Shown piece after piece: positions 1 to 8,787 of a stretch of 64,000 bases of DNA. This DNA is from Paenalcaligenes sp052103955 (lineage in GTDB: Bacteria; Pseudomonadota; Gammaproteobacteria; Burkholderiales; Burkholderiaceae_B), in NCBI GenBank assembly GCA_052103955.1, contig JBQELO010000011.1, forward strand, positions 1 through 64,000, written 5' to 3'. Below the pieces are notes generated by a model, which was not told the DNA's origin, ran no database searches, and was given only the letters and a program-made list of their open reading frames with translations. A program made the translations under genes and the position numbers. The first letter of the stretch is position 1. Every line of letters begins with the position of its first letter.

Positions 1-113
1 GTGCTGAACTATCGCTAAGCCGTTACTCCTCGCTGGGCGTAGGCTATAAAGGGGAACTGGGTAATGGGCAGCGTGATCACTCTGCACAGGTGCAGGTACG
101 TGTAGCGTTCTAA
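1..113 (+). CDS. Autotransporter beta-barrel C-terminus (partial)
   Basis: Only the last 36 codons are in the window, in frame from position 3 to the stop at 111-113. The peptide alternates polar and hydrophobic residues (LGVGYKGELG, then AQVQVRVAF) and ends in an aromatic residue. That is the usual last two strands and terminal Phe of an outer-membrane autotransporter barrel, where the final F serves the BAM complex. The passenger domain lies outside the window. Another outer-membrane barrel with a terminal Phe cannot be excluded from so little sequence. Confidence 0.7.
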   Translation, partial: AELSLSRYSSLGVGYKGELGNGQRDHSAQVQVRVAF

Positions 114-114
114 A

Positions 115-144
115 ACCATAGCGTGCCATAAGACACACTATGGT
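115..144 (+). repeat. Hairpin just after the autotransporter stop
   Basis: ACCATAGCGTG (115-125) pairs with CACACTATGGT (134-144) through one G-T pair, with an 8-base loop. No T-run follows, so it is probably an RNA 3'-end stabiliser rather than a terminator. The likely terminator lies 30 bases further on. Confidence 0.45.
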
Positions 145-173
145 GAGTACAGGTGTTAGGGAGCAGTTCTTTA

Positions 174-205
174 GGCCATTGGGTTAACGCCCAATGGCCT
201 TTTTC
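174..205 (+). terminator. Bidirectional terminator, autotransporter / DMT gene
   Basis: GGCCATTGGG (174-183) and CCCAATGGCC (190-199) form a perfect 10-bp stem followed by TTTTTC. It lies between two convergent genes and ends a few bases before the stop of the minus-strand transporter. Confidence 0.85.
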
Positions 206-209
206 TGGC

Positions 210-1079
210 TTAGCGCTGGGTGGACGTCCATTGCACGGCAAACACACTGATAAGCACAATGACCAGTCCTATTAACGCAGAGCCGCTCATGGCTTGAGAT
301 AACAGCGCCCATCCTAAAATCACAGCGGTTAAAGGGCTAAGCAAGCCCAGTGAAGACACCGCCACAGTGGGTAAACGCACAATACCCCTAAACCACAACA
401 CATACGCTAATAGTGCACCCGCTAAGCACAAGTACGCATAAGCTAAATATTGGGCGGCGGTTAACTGGGGTAAGGGTGCATCGACTAGGTAAGCAACGGG
501 TGCCAGCATGGCGCCACCCAACAGCAACTGCCAGCCAGTAAGCGCCAGGACGGGTAGCCCGACTTGCCAACGCCGTGTCAACCAAATACCTGCCGCCATA
601 CTGGCAGCACCCAATAGGGCGGCGATGACGCCTATGGGTTCAAATTGGGTTTGTGGTGACCACAATAAAATCGCCATGCCTATTACCCCTGCCACTGCCG
701 ACCATAGTGTCGTTTGTGCTGGCGATTTACCGTCCACGGCCCAGACTAACACCATCACCAGTAATGGCTGTATAGCACCTAGCACGGCGGCTAAACCACC
801 GGGTAGACGATAAGCAGCCACAAAAAGTAGGGCTTGGAAAATACCGATGTTTAGGGCGGACAAGATAATCAGGCGTAACCAGTCTTGCCGCAAGGGCAGT
901 CTTCTAGTGAGTAACACCAGCAATATGCCAGCAGGTAGCGCACGTATAAGCGCAGCCGTGAAAGGTCTGTCTGGTGGCAGAATTTCAGAGGTCACAATAT
1001 AGGTGGACCCCCAAATGGCCGGAGCCAGTGCAGTTAATAGGCTATCGCGCCACGGAAAAGTAGAGACAGGAGCAGTCAT
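210..1079 (-). CDS. DMT-superfamily exporter (EamA repeats)
   Basis: The 289-residue protein has about ten hydrophobic helices and two EamA-type halves; WGSTYIVTSE near residue 24 is a typical first-helix motif of the drug/metabolite transporter family. It likely exports a small metabolite or amino acid across the inner membrane, but the substrate cannot be read from the sequence. It is divergent from a MarR regulator 65-80 bases away, and two palindromes in that gap suggest MarR control. The length is normal for the family. Confidence 0.85.
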   Translation of the reverse strand: MTAPVSTFPWRDSLLTALAPAIWGSTYIVTSEILPPDRPFTAALIRALPAGILLVLLTRRLPLRQDWLRLIILSALNIGIFQALLFVAAYRLPGGLAAVLGAIQPLLVMVLVWAVDGKSPAQTTLWSAVAGVIGMAILLWSPQTQFEPIGVIAALLGAASMAAGIWLTRRWQVGLPVLALTGWQLLLGGAMLAPVAYLVDAPLPQLTAAQYLAYAYLCLAGALLAYVLWFRGIVRLPTVAVSSLGLLSPLTAVILGWALLSQAMSGSALIGLVIVLISVFAVQWTSTQR

Positions 1080-1088
1080 TTTGGATTA

Positions 1089-1146
1089 ATCTTGAATTTA
1101 AGATAATTTCATTCTGAGAGTTATTTGTCTTGAAGTCAAGATAAAT
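1089..1146. promoter_or_regulatory. Two palindromic MarR-type operators
   Basis: Two related inverted repeats lie between the divergent exporter and MarR genes: ATCTTgaatttAAGAT (1089-1104) and ATTTgTCTTGA-ag-TCAAGAtAAAT (1123-1146). Both contain the half-site TCTTGA or a near variant. MarR proteins commonly bind such palindromes in a shared divergent promoter, so autoregulation plus repression of the exporter is the simple inference. The second palindrome covers the ATG at 1145, which argues against that codon being the start. Confidence 0.65.
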
Positions 1147-1159
1147 GCAAAGGCTAGTC

Positions 1160-1675
1160 ATGGCACTAAAAAACGATGCAGTAGAGCTAATCTTGAGTCA
1201 GTGGCGGCGTGAGCGGCCTGATTTAGATGTGGAAATCATGGGGCCCATAGGGCGTATAAACCGTTGCGCCATGTTGTTAGAGCAACGCTTAGACGCTTGT
1301 TTTGCTGAGTTTGGCTTGTGCTTGTGGGAGTTTGATGTGTTGGCCGCGCTACGACGCAGCGGTACCCCGTATTGCCTCAGCCCCACAGTGTTGTTTTCTA
1401 CGTTAATGGTGACCTCTGGCACCATGACACACCGATTAAAACGTTTGGAAAGCAAAGGCTGGATAGTGCGCCTGCTTAACGAACAAGACGCGCGCAGCAT
1501 GTTGGTGCAGTTAACCGATGTGGGGGTAGAGCTGATCAATAAGGTGGTGGCGGTGCATGTGGATAACGAGCGCCAGATGCTAGCAACAATGGCAGTAGAG
1601 CAACTGGCTGAGTTGGATCAGCATTTATCTACTTTGCTGCAGGTGTTAGAACCCGCAGCAGTAACGCCAAAATAA
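1160..1675 (+). CDS. MarR-family transcriptional regulator
   Basis: This is a winged-helix repressor-like protein of about 171 residues. The middle carries the MarR pattern: a recognition region SPTVLFSTLMVTSGTMTHRL, then the wing RLLNEQDARSMLVQLTDVG with the family's DxR signature (DARS). The start at 1160 is preferred over the in-frame ATG at 1145 because AAAGG (1149-1153) stands six bases before it and the earlier ATG lies inside a palindromic operator. It probably controls the divergent DMT exporter and itself. The ligand is unknown. Confidence 0.85.
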   Translation: MALKNDAVELILSQWRRERPDLDVEIMGPIGRINRCAMLLEQRLDACFAEFGLCLWEFDVLAALRRSGTPYCLSPTVLFSTLMVTSGTMTHRLKRLESKGWIVRLLNEQDARSMLVQLTDVGVELINKVVAVHVDNERQMLATMAVEQLAELDQHLSTLLQVLEPAAVTPK

Positions 1676-1694
1676 GCGTTTTACGTGCCTACAA

Positions 1695-1728
1695 AAAAGC
1701 CTAGCCGCATGACACGGGCTAGGCTTTT
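1695..1728. terminator. Bidirectional terminator, marR / trmJ
   Basis: AAAAGCCTAGCC (1695-1706) pairs perfectly with GGCTAGGCTTTT (1717-1728) across a 10-base loop, giving T-runs in both directions between convergent genes. Confidence 0.85.
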
Positions 1729-1759
1729 AAGGAATACGTATTTTGCTTATTGCAGCCAA

Positions 1760-2560
1760 TTATGACTTGGCTTGTTTAGCCGTTTTACGCATGGCCGTAC
1801 ACATACCGCGCAGCATAGCGACCTCGTCTACTGTTAAGCGGTTACGACTAAAAATTTGTCGCATGCGGGTAGGCAATTTTTTAGGATTTTCGGGGTCTAA
1901 GAAATCTACGTCCACCAAGGCTTCTTCAAAGTGGGTCATAAATGCATCCAACTGCCCCATTGTGGCTAATGCCTTGCCTGGGTCGGTTTTGCCTAAGGCT
2001 ATAGGCATGGTTTCCAGCTCGTACTGTTGCAATAATGCATAACGCAGCTCCCATGCAGCCAGTTGCAGCGCTTGGGCAACATTTAACGAACTGTACTCAG
2101 GATTCGCCGGTATATGGCACAAGTGTTGGCAGCTTTCTAGCTCTTGATTACTAAGCCCTGTACGCTCAGTGCCCAATACAATCGCGATTTTCCCAGCCCC
2201 TTCGGCCAAGTGCGTCGCACCTAGTGTGGCGCTTTGGCGTATGTCTAAAGGAGGGGGGCCCAGATAACGTGGTCTGGCTGTTAGCGCAAAAGAAAGTGAA
2301 ACAGGCGCCAATGCTTGCTCTAAACTTGGTACGATAGAGGCTTGGCTTAAAACATCGGTTGCACCACTGGCCAGAGCAATCGCTTCGGCGTGCTCGGTAA
2401 TGTGCTCATGTTTTGGTGCCACCAAACACAGTTCTTTAAAGCCCATAGTTTTGATTGCGCGTGCTGCAGCCCCTACGTTACCGGGATGGCTGGGCCGTAC
2501 CATAATGAAGCGAACCTGCTCGAAGGCAGGGTGGTTGGTGTGTGCCGATGTTTGTGTCAT
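1760..2560 (-). CDS. trmJ: tRNA (cytidine/uridine-2'-O-)-methyltransferase TrmJ
   Basis: SpoU/TrmH-type SPOUT enzyme that methylates the 2'-OH of nucleotide 32 in tRNA anticodon loops. SPOUT motifs are clear: VRPSHPGNVGAAARAIKTMG near the N-terminus, IVLGTERTGLSN in the middle and PANPEYSSLNVAQALQLAAW forming the knotted SAM site. The start at 2560 (MTQTSAH) is chosen because upstream codons are not family-like and run toward suhB. The trmJ/suhB divergent pair is a known arrangement in proteobacteria. The C-terminal extension (about residues 165-266) is typical of TrmJ. Confidence 0.92.
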   Translation of the reverse strand: MTQTSAHTNHPAFEQVRFIMVRPSHPGNVGAAARAIKTMGFKELCLVAPKHEHITEHAEAIALASGATDVLSQASIVPSLEQALAPVSLSFALTARPRYLGPPPLDIRQSATLGATHLAEGAGKIAIVLGTERTGLSNQELESCQHLCHIPANPEYSSLNVAQALQLAAWELRYALLQQYELETMPIALGKTDPGKALATMGQLDAFMTHFEEALVDVDFLDPENPKKLPTRMRQIFSRNRLTVDEVAMLRGMCTAMRKTAKQAKS

Positions 2561-2647
2561 AAATACGTTGATACAGAAAGCTTTTGTAGCCCTATTATTG
2601 CATTCGGGCAGCACAAGAGCAGGAAATTTTTACCAAACGGATTATCT

Positions 2648-3430
2648 ATGCATCCCATGCTGAATACCGCCATCAAGGCGGCACGCCGAGCAGGCACCAT
2701 CATTAACCGTGCTAGCGTGGATCTAGAAAAAATCAAAGTTGGCCGCAAAGGCCCCGGTGATTACGTAACCGAAATTGATGCGGCAGCCGAAGAAGCCATT
2801 ATTGACATACTGCGTACTGCGTACCCTGATCATGGCTTTATTGGTGAAGAAACTGGCGAACTTATGCCAGAGGGCAATGACAACCCTGAAAACGTATGGG
2901 TTATAGACCCGTTGGATGGCACTACCAACTTCATTCACGGCTTTCCTCACTACGCGATTTCTATCGCTATGTTGAACAAAGGCGTGCCTACGCATGCCGT
3001 GATTTTTGACCCTGCTAAAAACGAAATCTTCCACGCAACCCGTGGCGGTGGCGCGTTCTTGGACGACCGTCGTATGCGTGTTTCCAGCTTGCGCAAATAC
3101 CATGATGCGTTGCTGGGTGCTCATGTGGCTGATTCGGGTGGCGTAGTTAAAAGCACCTCCCCGTTTTCTGCCATGCTAAGCGATTGCGCTGCGGTACGCC
3201 GTGTAGGTGCAACCGTGCTTGACTTGGCTTACGTTGCATGTGGTCGTTTAGATGGCTTTGTAGCCACTAAGTTGAAAACATGGGATATGGCTGCTGGTGC
3301 GTTGTTGGTACTAGAAGCCGGTGGTTTGGTAGGCGACTTTGCGGGCGAACAAACCTGGTACGAGTCGGGCAATATCATTGCCGCCACACCAAAAATCTTC
3401 ACACAAATGTTGGTGCATTTGGCTGAGTAA
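2648..3430 (+). CDS. suhB: Inositol-1-monophosphatase family protein SuhB
   Basis: A 260-residue member of the Mg2+-dependent inositol monophosphatase family. It has GEE (metal ligands), the hallmark DPLDGTTNF followed by HGFPHYAISIA, and the C-terminal WDMAAG motif. In proteobacteria SuhB also acts in rRNA transcription antitermination complexes. The start ATG at 2648 (MHPMLNTAIKAARRAG) matches the family N-terminus; the reading frame is open further upstream, but that overlaps the divergent trmJ and is not coding-like. Confidence 0.93.
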   Translation: MHPMLNTAIKAARRAGTIINRASVDLEKIKVGRKGPGDYVTEIDAAAEEAIIDILRTAYPDHGFIGEETGELMPEGNDNPENVWVIDPLDGTTNFIHGFPHYAISIAMLNKGVPTHAVIFDPAKNEIFHATRGGGAFLDDRRMRVSSLRKYHDALLGAHVADSGGVVKSTSPFSAMLSDCAAVRRVGATVLDLAYVACGRLDGFVATKLKTWDMAAGALLVLEAGGLVGDFAGEQTWYESGNIIAATPKIFTQMLVHLAE

Positions 3431-3448
3431 ACAGTAGAAAAGTAAAAC

Positions 3449-3486
3449 ACACCCCAAAGCGCTATCGTGGTTTTGGGGTGTTTTTA
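3449..3486 (+). terminator. Terminator after suhB
   Basis: ACACCCCAAA (3449-3458) pairs with TTTGGGGTGT (3472-3481), followed by a T-run. It ends the suhB transcript; about 190 bases without genes follow before uppP. Confidence 0.85.
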
Positions 3487-3679
3487 TTGGTGGGTACGGT
3501 TTTGATGTGGTGATAGGTAAGCAGGCGTAAACAGCCCATTGTGATTTGGTCTTGGGTCGTGTTCAAATACTCCTGTTTTCTACAGCACACAGCAAGGCAG
3601 ACCACCGTCTGTGTTCTGTACAGGGGCTAGTGTTATACACAGCTCACTCTTAATCGATTTTTGTTATTTTCGGGTTTTC

Positions 3680-4546
3680 ATGACTGACTACACGCTGTAC
3701 TTAATCAAAGCTGCGATTTTGGGCCTGATTGAAGGGTTTACTGAATTTATTCCGGTTTCCAGTACGGCGCATTTGTTGCTACTGGGCGAGTGGATATCCT
3801 TTCCTTCAGACAGCAATAAAGTTTTTGAGGTAGTGATTCAGTTCGGTTCTATTCTGGCCGTAATTTGGTTATTTAGAGCGCGTATTTGGCAATTGGTAAA
3901 AGGCACATTTAGCGGTGATCGTACCGAAATGATGTTTACCCGAAACCTAATCATTGCCTTTTTACCTGCAGCGGTAATTGGTGCTTTGACTATTCAATAT
4001 ATTAAATCGCTATTTCATAACCCCTTGGTATTTGTATTTACCTTGGTGATTGGTGGTTTCATTATGCTGTGGGTAGAGCGTAAGCCTGCTTATGCAAAAC
4101 AGCACCCTAATTACAAAGTAGAAGAGGGTGTTACAGCCACTTCCGAGCGGGCCACAGCCTACTCGCTAGAAGAAATTACGTGGAAGCAGGCGTTGGTTGT
4201 GGGCTTTGCGCAGTGTATTGCAATGATTCCTGGCACATCACGTTCCGGCGCCACCATTGTGGGTGGGATGCTGGCAGGCGTACACCGTAAAACAGCCACT
4301 GAGTTTTCATTTTTCTTAGCGATGCCTACTATGTTAGCCGCGACGGTTTACGACTTATATCGTAACGGTGCCAGCTTAAACGTAGAACAAGGCTGGGGTA
4401 TTGCGGTAGGATTCGTGCTGGCATTCTTTAGTGCATTGTTCTTGGTGAAAGCCGTACTGCGCTTCGTGTCGCGCCACACCTACCGTCCATTCGCCTGGTA
4501 TCGCATTGCATTAGGTGCCGTAGTGTTGCTGTGGTTATATGTCTAA
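3680..4546 (+). CDS. uppP: Undecaprenyl-diphosphatase UppP (BacA)
   Basis: Integral membrane phosphatase that recycles undecaprenyl pyrophosphate to the monophosphate for peptidoglycan and other polymer synthesis; overexpression is linked to bacitracin resistance. The two conserved motifs are EGFTEFIPVSSTAHLLL at the N-terminus and PGTSRSGATIVGGMLAG near residue 185. The 288-residue form from ATG 3680 (MTDYTLYLIKAAILGLIEG) has the usual family length; the reading frame extends upstream to 3611 but that part is not conserved-looking. The gene is monocistronic and ends at a strong terminator. Confidence 0.95.
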   Translation: MTDYTLYLIKAAILGLIEGFTEFIPVSSTAHLLLLGEWISFPSDSNKVFEVVIQFGSILAVIWLFRARIWQLVKGTFSGDRTEMMFTRNLIIAFLPAAVIGALTIQYIKSLFHNPLVFVFTLVIGGFIMLWVERKPAYAKQHPNYKVEEGVTATSERATAYSLEEITWKQALVVGFAQCIAMIPGTSRSGATIVGGMLAGVHRKTATEFSFFLAMPTMLAATVYDLYRNGASLNVEQGWGIAVGFVLAFFSALFLVKAVLRFVSRHTYRPFAWYRIALGAVVLLWLYV

Positions 4547-4563
4547 TAGATATATATAAGAAT

Positions 4564-4596
4564 AAAAAACCCGATTCTTTTGAATCGGGTTTTTTT
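4564..4596. terminator. Terminator after uppP
   Basis: AAAAACCCGATTC (4565 onward) pairs with GAATCGGGTTTTT across a 4-base loop, followed by further T residues. It is flanked by A- and T-runs, so it may also serve the converging abrB-tct operon. Confidence 0.9.
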
Positions 4597-4623
4597 GTGG
4601 CAAGGGGTAGTCGTCGCGTTAGT

Positions 4624-5697
4624 TTATGTTGTGCTGTTTGGTAGTCGACTGGTTACCCAACCTAGGAAGCTGACCAAAAATAGCACTCGTATCAGGTGGT
4701 GCGTGGTCACAATGGCTGGGTCTATATTTAAGGCTAATGCCATCACCCCAATTTCTGGTGCGCCGCCGGGAAGCAGTACTAGGAATACGGCACCAAAAGG
4801 TGCGCCAGTTAGGGTGTGTAAAGCTAAAGCACACACTACGGCGAGCAAGGCCAAGCCTATGCCCACTAGTATGGATAACCATCCGTCTTTAATTAAGACT
4901 TTCCAGCTGTAGCCTACAAAGCGCACTCCTACGCTGGTTCCTATAACCAGTTGGGATAGGGCGGCAGCGGCTGGGTGAGCTACGGCTTGGGTGTAACCCG
5001 ATGCATGCAAAATGGCCGAAAACAGCAAAGGGAATAGCAGCATTCCGGTGGCAAAACGTAGTCGTTTGGCCAGTAACCACCCGCTAACAGCGCAGGCCAG
5101 TAAGACCAGTTGCGACATCCACGAAAAGCCTTCTTGTATGGCGTGTTGGCCTAGGGGGATGGTGCTGGCTGGTAGCTCATAATTCCCTACGTAATGCAAC
5201 ACAACAGGGGTTAAGGCGAGCAGAGCAACTAAGCGAGCAGAATGACTAAGTGCGATGCGGCGGCTATCGGCTTTGTAGCTATCGGCTAAGGCGCTCACTA
5301 TAGATAGCCCACCGGGGATGGCAGAAAAAATGGCGTTAATGCGATTCATGCCAGACCAGCGTGCCAGCACCTTGAAGCTAATAAGAAAATACACCACCGT
5401 TAGAATCAGCATGACGCTTAGGGTGGGCAGCCATTGGCTAAGAGTGTGCAGGGTTTCAGGGGCAAAGCTGCTGCCTAGAATGGTGCCTAGCATCGCCAAG
5501 GCATAGCCACGCCATGCCGAGGGAATTGCTAATTTCAAGCCGAACAGTGCGGCAAGCGAGCAGGCCACTAAACTACCCAACACCCACGGTAGTGACAAGC
5601 CTATTTGTATGAAGCTTAGGCCACCTAATAAGCCCACGCCAAGGGCGATTAAACCCTTGGCGCGAGATTGCATATAGCGAGAGACACTATTCATCAT
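4624..5697 (-). CDS. AbrB-family integral membrane protein
   Basis: The 357-residue, very hydrophobic protein carries two AbrB-type repeats (one with PSAWRGYALAMLGTILG and FSAIPGGLSIVSALA, the other ending LLPGGAPEIGVMALALNIDPAIV). These conserved PGG motifs mark the family once annotated 'ammonia monooxygenase/AbrB duplication', which are probable transporters and not the Bacillus DNA-binding AbrB. It lies one base after tctA and is surely co-transcribed with tctCBA, suggesting an accessory role in the same organic-acid uptake or efflux. The function is not established. Confidence 0.8.
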   Translation of the reverse strand: MMNSVSRYMQSRAKGLIALGVGLLGGLSFIQIGLSLPWVLGSLVACSLAALFGLKLAIPSAWRGYALAMLGTILGSSFAPETLHTLSQWLPTLSVMLILTVVYFLISFKVLARWSGMNRINAIFSAIPGGLSIVSALADSYKADSRRIALSHSARLVALLALTPVVLHYVGNYELPASTIPLGQHAIQEGFSWMSQLVLLACAVSGWLLAKRLRFATGMLLFPLLFSAILHASGYTQAVAHPAAAALSQLVIGTSVGVRFVGYSWKVLIKDGWLSILVGIGLALLAVVCALALHTLTGAPFGAVFLVLLPGGAPEIGVMALALNIDPAIVTTHHLIRVLFLVSFLGWVTSRLPNSTT

Positions 5698-5698
5698 C

Positions 5699-7210
5699 TT
5701 AGTGTGCTTGCGCCATTTTTTTCATTTTCTGGCGTCGTAACATAGGCATGATAATGACCGATACAACGAACAGAATCAGCAGGCCAATGGCGATGGGGCG
5801 TTCTGTAATGTAGCTCAGTGGGTTGCCACCGGAAATTTGCAGGGTACGCACCAGTTCGCTTTCGGTCATTTGGCCTAGCAGCAAGCCAATTACTGTGGCG
5901 GCGACGGGGTAGTCGTGTCGGCGCATTAACCAGCCCAAACCAGCAAATACCATAACAGTCAGTGGGCCAGCGATAGTGCCGGTGATGCCAAAACCACCCC
6001 ATGCACATAAGGCCAATACAGAAGGCACCAAGTAGTTTAGGGGGATGCGCACGACCAAACCTAAAATAGGCAGAATCATCAGCGCCACAATAGCCAGCAA
6101 AATTACCTGACCAAAGTTACCCATAATAATGGCGTAGACCACGTCGCGCTGGTCACGAATAAAAGAGGGGCCACCAACCAGATTGTGGAACGAGAAAGCT
6201 GCCAGCAATACGGCTGTGGCAGCACCACCAGGGATACCTAAGGCCAGTAGGGCTGTCATGGAACCACCCTCTGAACTCGAGTTAGAGGACTCGGCGGCAA
6301 TCAGACCTTCGGTGCAGCCGGTACCAAATTTCTCAGGTTCTTTAGAGGAACGGCGGATTTCACCGTATGCCACTAAGTTCGCGACGGAGGAACCTACACC
6401 GGGTACCGCGCCAATTAGTGCACCAATAAAGCTGCCTTTGAGCAGAATTTTTGGGTATTTGAAGACTTCTTTGAAGCCCACCAAAATTTTTCGCAAAGAA
6501 ATGCTGCGAGCGGCTTTGTCTTCCACTAAGTAGGTGCTGGAGCGCAAGCGCAATAACTCGGAAGCGGCAAACAAACCAATCATGGCGGGTACTACAGCAA
6601 TGCCATCAATCAGATACGGTGTGCCCAAGGTGGCGCGCATGGTACCTGTGGAGGACATGCCTACTTGGCTAAGTAGTAAGCCAAAAGCACCGGCTAATAA
6701 GCCTTTAAGTACGGTGCTATCGTTTAGCGTGGCAATTAAGGCCAAGCCCCACAGCACAATCATCACCATTTCTAGTGGACCTAGGCGCAATACCATACCT
6801 GCTAAGGGTTGAATCAATAGCATCAGCAGGGCGTAACCAATGAAAGTGCCCACGACAGAAGCGCCTAGCCCGATGCCCAGTGCCTCGTTGTGTTTGCCTT
6901 GGCGTGCCATAGGGTAACCGTCAAAGGCAGTGGCCACACTGGAGGATGATCCCGGTATGTTCATGAGTACGGCGGTAACGCCGCCACCGTAAGCGCCACC
7001 CGTGAAGATGGCGGTTAGGAACAGCATGGCTTGCAGGAAGTCCATTGCCCAGGTCACTGGCAAAAATACGGCCATCGCCATAGAGATTTGCAAGCCGGGC
7101 ACGGCGCCAAAAACCAGACCAATAATTAGGCCGGGAATGACAAATAGCCAAGGGTCAAAACTGGTGAACAGCAAGCCCAAAGACTGAGAAAAAGCAAAAG
7201 TATCAATCAT
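5699..7210 (-). CDS. tctA: Tripartite tricarboxylate transporter, large permease TctA
   Basis: A 503-residue TctA-family permease with about 12 membrane segments. Family signatures are visible: GLVFGAVPGLQISMAMAVFL near the N-terminus, GGAYGGGVTAVLMNIPGSSSSVAT, and the internally repeated GAVPGVGSSVANLVAYGE and LALGIPGGAATAVLLAA. The start ATG at 7210 (MIDTFAFS) follows the tctB stop by one base. With TctB and the periplasmic TctC it forms a secondary, binding-protein-dependent transporter for a tri- or dicarboxylate. The actual substrate is unknown. Confidence 0.93.
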   Translation of the reverse strand: MIDTFAFSQSLGLLFTSFDPWLFVIPGLIIGLVFGAVPGLQISMAMAVFLPVTWAMDFLQAMLFLTAIFTGGAYGGGVTAVLMNIPGSSSSVATAFDGYPMARQGKHNEALGIGLGASVVGTFIGYALLMLLIQPLAGMVLRLGPLEMVMIVLWGLALIATLNDSTVLKGLLAGAFGLLLSQVGMSSTGTMRATLGTPYLIDGIAVVPAMIGLFAASELLRLRSSTYLVEDKAARSISLRKILVGFKEVFKYPKILLKGSFIGALIGAVPGVGSSVANLVAYGEIRRSSKEPEKFGTGCTEGLIAAESSNSSSEGGSMTALLALGIPGGAATAVLLAAFSFHNLVGGPSFIRDQRDVVYAIIMGNFGQVILLAIVALMILPILGLVVRIPLNYLVPSVLALCAWGGFGITGTIAGPLTVMVFAGLGWLMRRHDYPVAATVIGLLLGQMTESELVRTLQISGGNPLSYITERPIAIGLLILFVVSVIIMPMLRRQKMKKMAQAH

Positions 7211-7211
7211 C

Positions 7212-7673
7212 TCAGAACACCAGAAGTGGCATAGGGAAGGGGAAGAGCGAGCCAAACCCTTTGATCAGTGCAAAGGTGAACAGAAACGCAAAAATTGGTG
7301 GTGCAATTTTGTTTTTCTCGCCGCCCATCAAGATGCCTACCCAGACAAACACGAAGGTGGCGACATCAAAACCTACTGTAGTCAGGCTAAGGCAGAACAC
7401 CGCAAAAGCGCCTAGTAGTAATAAGTCACCTAGGGTAGATTTTTTAGCGGCCTGAGCTTCGCTGGGGGATGCAGGTGCTTGGGTGGCGGGTTTGCGTAAA
7501 CTGCTAATCGCAATGCAGATCACCAGTAACAGGCAGGCTATGCCGCTGGGGACCACGACGATAAGGTTGTAGAGTTTGTCTGAAGCCGAGAAGGCGCTCC
7601 AGTTGAGGAAAATAGCGGCTGCGCAAACCGCTAGCAGAAACACCAGATGTGTAGGAGAAATTCGTGTAGCCAT
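7212..7673 (-). CDS. tctB: Tripartite tricarboxylate transporter, small permease TctB
   Basis: A small membrane protein with about four hydrophobic segments (HLVFLLAVCAAAIFLNW, LIVVVPSGIACLLLVICIAI, LLLLGAFAVFCLSLT and a last helix), located between tctC and tctA as in most TTT operons. The start is uncertain. ATG 7673 (MATRISPTHLVFLL) gives 153 residues, normal for TctB. An in-frame TTG at 7739 would add 22 residues but has no visible Shine-Dalgarno and lies five bases after the tctC stop. Confidence 0.85.
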   Translation of the reverse strand: MATRISPTHLVFLLAVCAAAIFLNWSAFSASDKLYNLIVVVPSGIACLLLVICIAISSLRKPATQAPASPSEAQAAKKSTLGDLLLLGAFAVFCLSLTTVGFDVATFVFVWVGILMGGEKNKIAPPIFAFLFTFALIKGFGSLFPFPMPLLVF

Positions 7674-7744
7674 GTAGGGATAGTCCAAAGCGGAGGATCT
7701 GGCGACTGACGTAGCAGTCAAAAAGCCCGCCAGACCCAAGGCTG

Positions 7745-8749
7745 TTAGAGTTGATCTTTGTACTGCTCTAGTACTTCAAAGTTTTTGTAGATGATCTCGG
7801 TGGTGCGATCAGGGCCCAGCCAGTCTGAACCAATACCTTGGTTTTTCAGGGTTTCTTTGAACTCAGGGTTAGAGAGTACTTCGCGGTAGGCTTCGGCAAA
7901 TTTCTCAAAGCGTTCTGGGTACTGTGCTTTGAATTCAGCGTGCGCTGCAATACCACGCATGGAACCTACCAAAGTTTGCACAGGTTCGTGGCCTGCTTGT
8001 TGCAGGGCTTCGTTTAGGGTGGGGGCATCCCAGTCCGCTAAACGCTCGTCTGATGCTACGGCCAAGGGACGAATAAATTCGGCAATAGGCAGGGTGCCAT
8101 CTGCAGCCAGTACGGCCATTTCCACTTGACCACCGGCTACGGCTGTACGCGCAGCATTACCGGATTGGTAGGTCACGATATTGACGGCATCCGGTTCTAA
8201 ACCATAGGCCTGCAGCATTTGAATGGTGTTGATGTGGCCAGTGGAGCCAGGTACTACGCTGATGCGAAATTTACCGGGTTGCTCTTTGATGGCGGCAATG
8301 AATTCGTCCAACGTTTGGTAGGGCAGTTTGGCATTCAGTGCAAATAAGTCCATGTCGGTCCATTGACCATTCACAAAAGCAAAATCATCCAAGCTGTAGT
8401 CGGCATCCAGATTTAGAATGGCGCTGCTGATGTAAGGATGAATAGAGGTGACCAGAAAGAAGGTGCCGTCTTTAGGCATATTGCGGAAATACACTTGGCC
8501 TACATGGCCACCGCCGCCTTCTTGGTTGATGGCACGAATAGGTACACCGAGTTTTTCTTGCATTTGCTGGGCAACCAAACGTGCGGTGCGGTCAGCAGAG
8601 CCACCAGGCCCTAACGCAATCACAAAGGTAATTTGTTGGTTAGGCCAGTTATCTGCTTTTTGCGCTACAGCGGGTGCAGCAGCAGTCAGTGTCAGAGAGC
8701 TACCTACCAGCAATGTGGCTGCCCATGTTTTGATGCGTTTGAAATTCAT
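7745..8749 (-). CDS. tctC: Bug/TctC-family tricarboxylate-binding protein
   Basis: A 334-residue periplasmic receptor. The signal peptide (KRIKTWAATLLVGSSLTLTAAAPAVA, cleaved after AVA) is followed by the Bug-family start WPNQQITFVIALGPGGSADRTARLVAQ. Bug receptors bind a carboxylate through water bridges and pass it to TctAB. AGGAA eight bases before ATG 8749 supports the start. It is the first gene of tctCBA-abrB. A 12-mer found again at the gntR start lies 38 bases upstream, suggesting GntR control. Confidence 0.92.
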   Translation of the reverse strand: MNFKRIKTWAATLLVGSSLTLTAAAPAVAQKADNWPNQQITFVIALGPGGSADRTARLVAQQMQEKLGVPIRAINQEGGGGHVGQVYFRNMPKDGTFFLVTSIHPYISSAILNLDADYSLDDFAFVNGQWTDMDLFALNAKLPYQTLDEFIAAIKEQPGKFRISVVPGSTGHINTIQMLQAYGLEPDAVNIVTYQSGNAARTAVAGGQVEMAVLAADGTLPIAEFIRPLAVASDERLADWDAPTLNEALQQAGHEPVQTLVGSMRGIAAHAEFKAQYPERFEKFAEAYREVLSNPEFKETLKNQGIGSDWLGPDRTTEIIYKNFEVLEQYKDQL

Positions 8750-8787
8750 TGTTTATTCCTGATGAAGGCAGAGCGCCAAACTGAAAA

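Noticed and set aside
2390..2647. N-terminal extension of SuhB from 2390
   Set aside because: The extra 86 codons overlap trmJ and are not family-like; the SuhB homology begins at MHPMLNTAIKAARRAG (2648).
3633..3641. TTATACACA as a DnaA box upstream of uppP
   Set aside because: A lone relaxed 9-mer is expected by chance in this length, and the surrounding element found near 46.6, 47.4 and 57.7 kb is absent.
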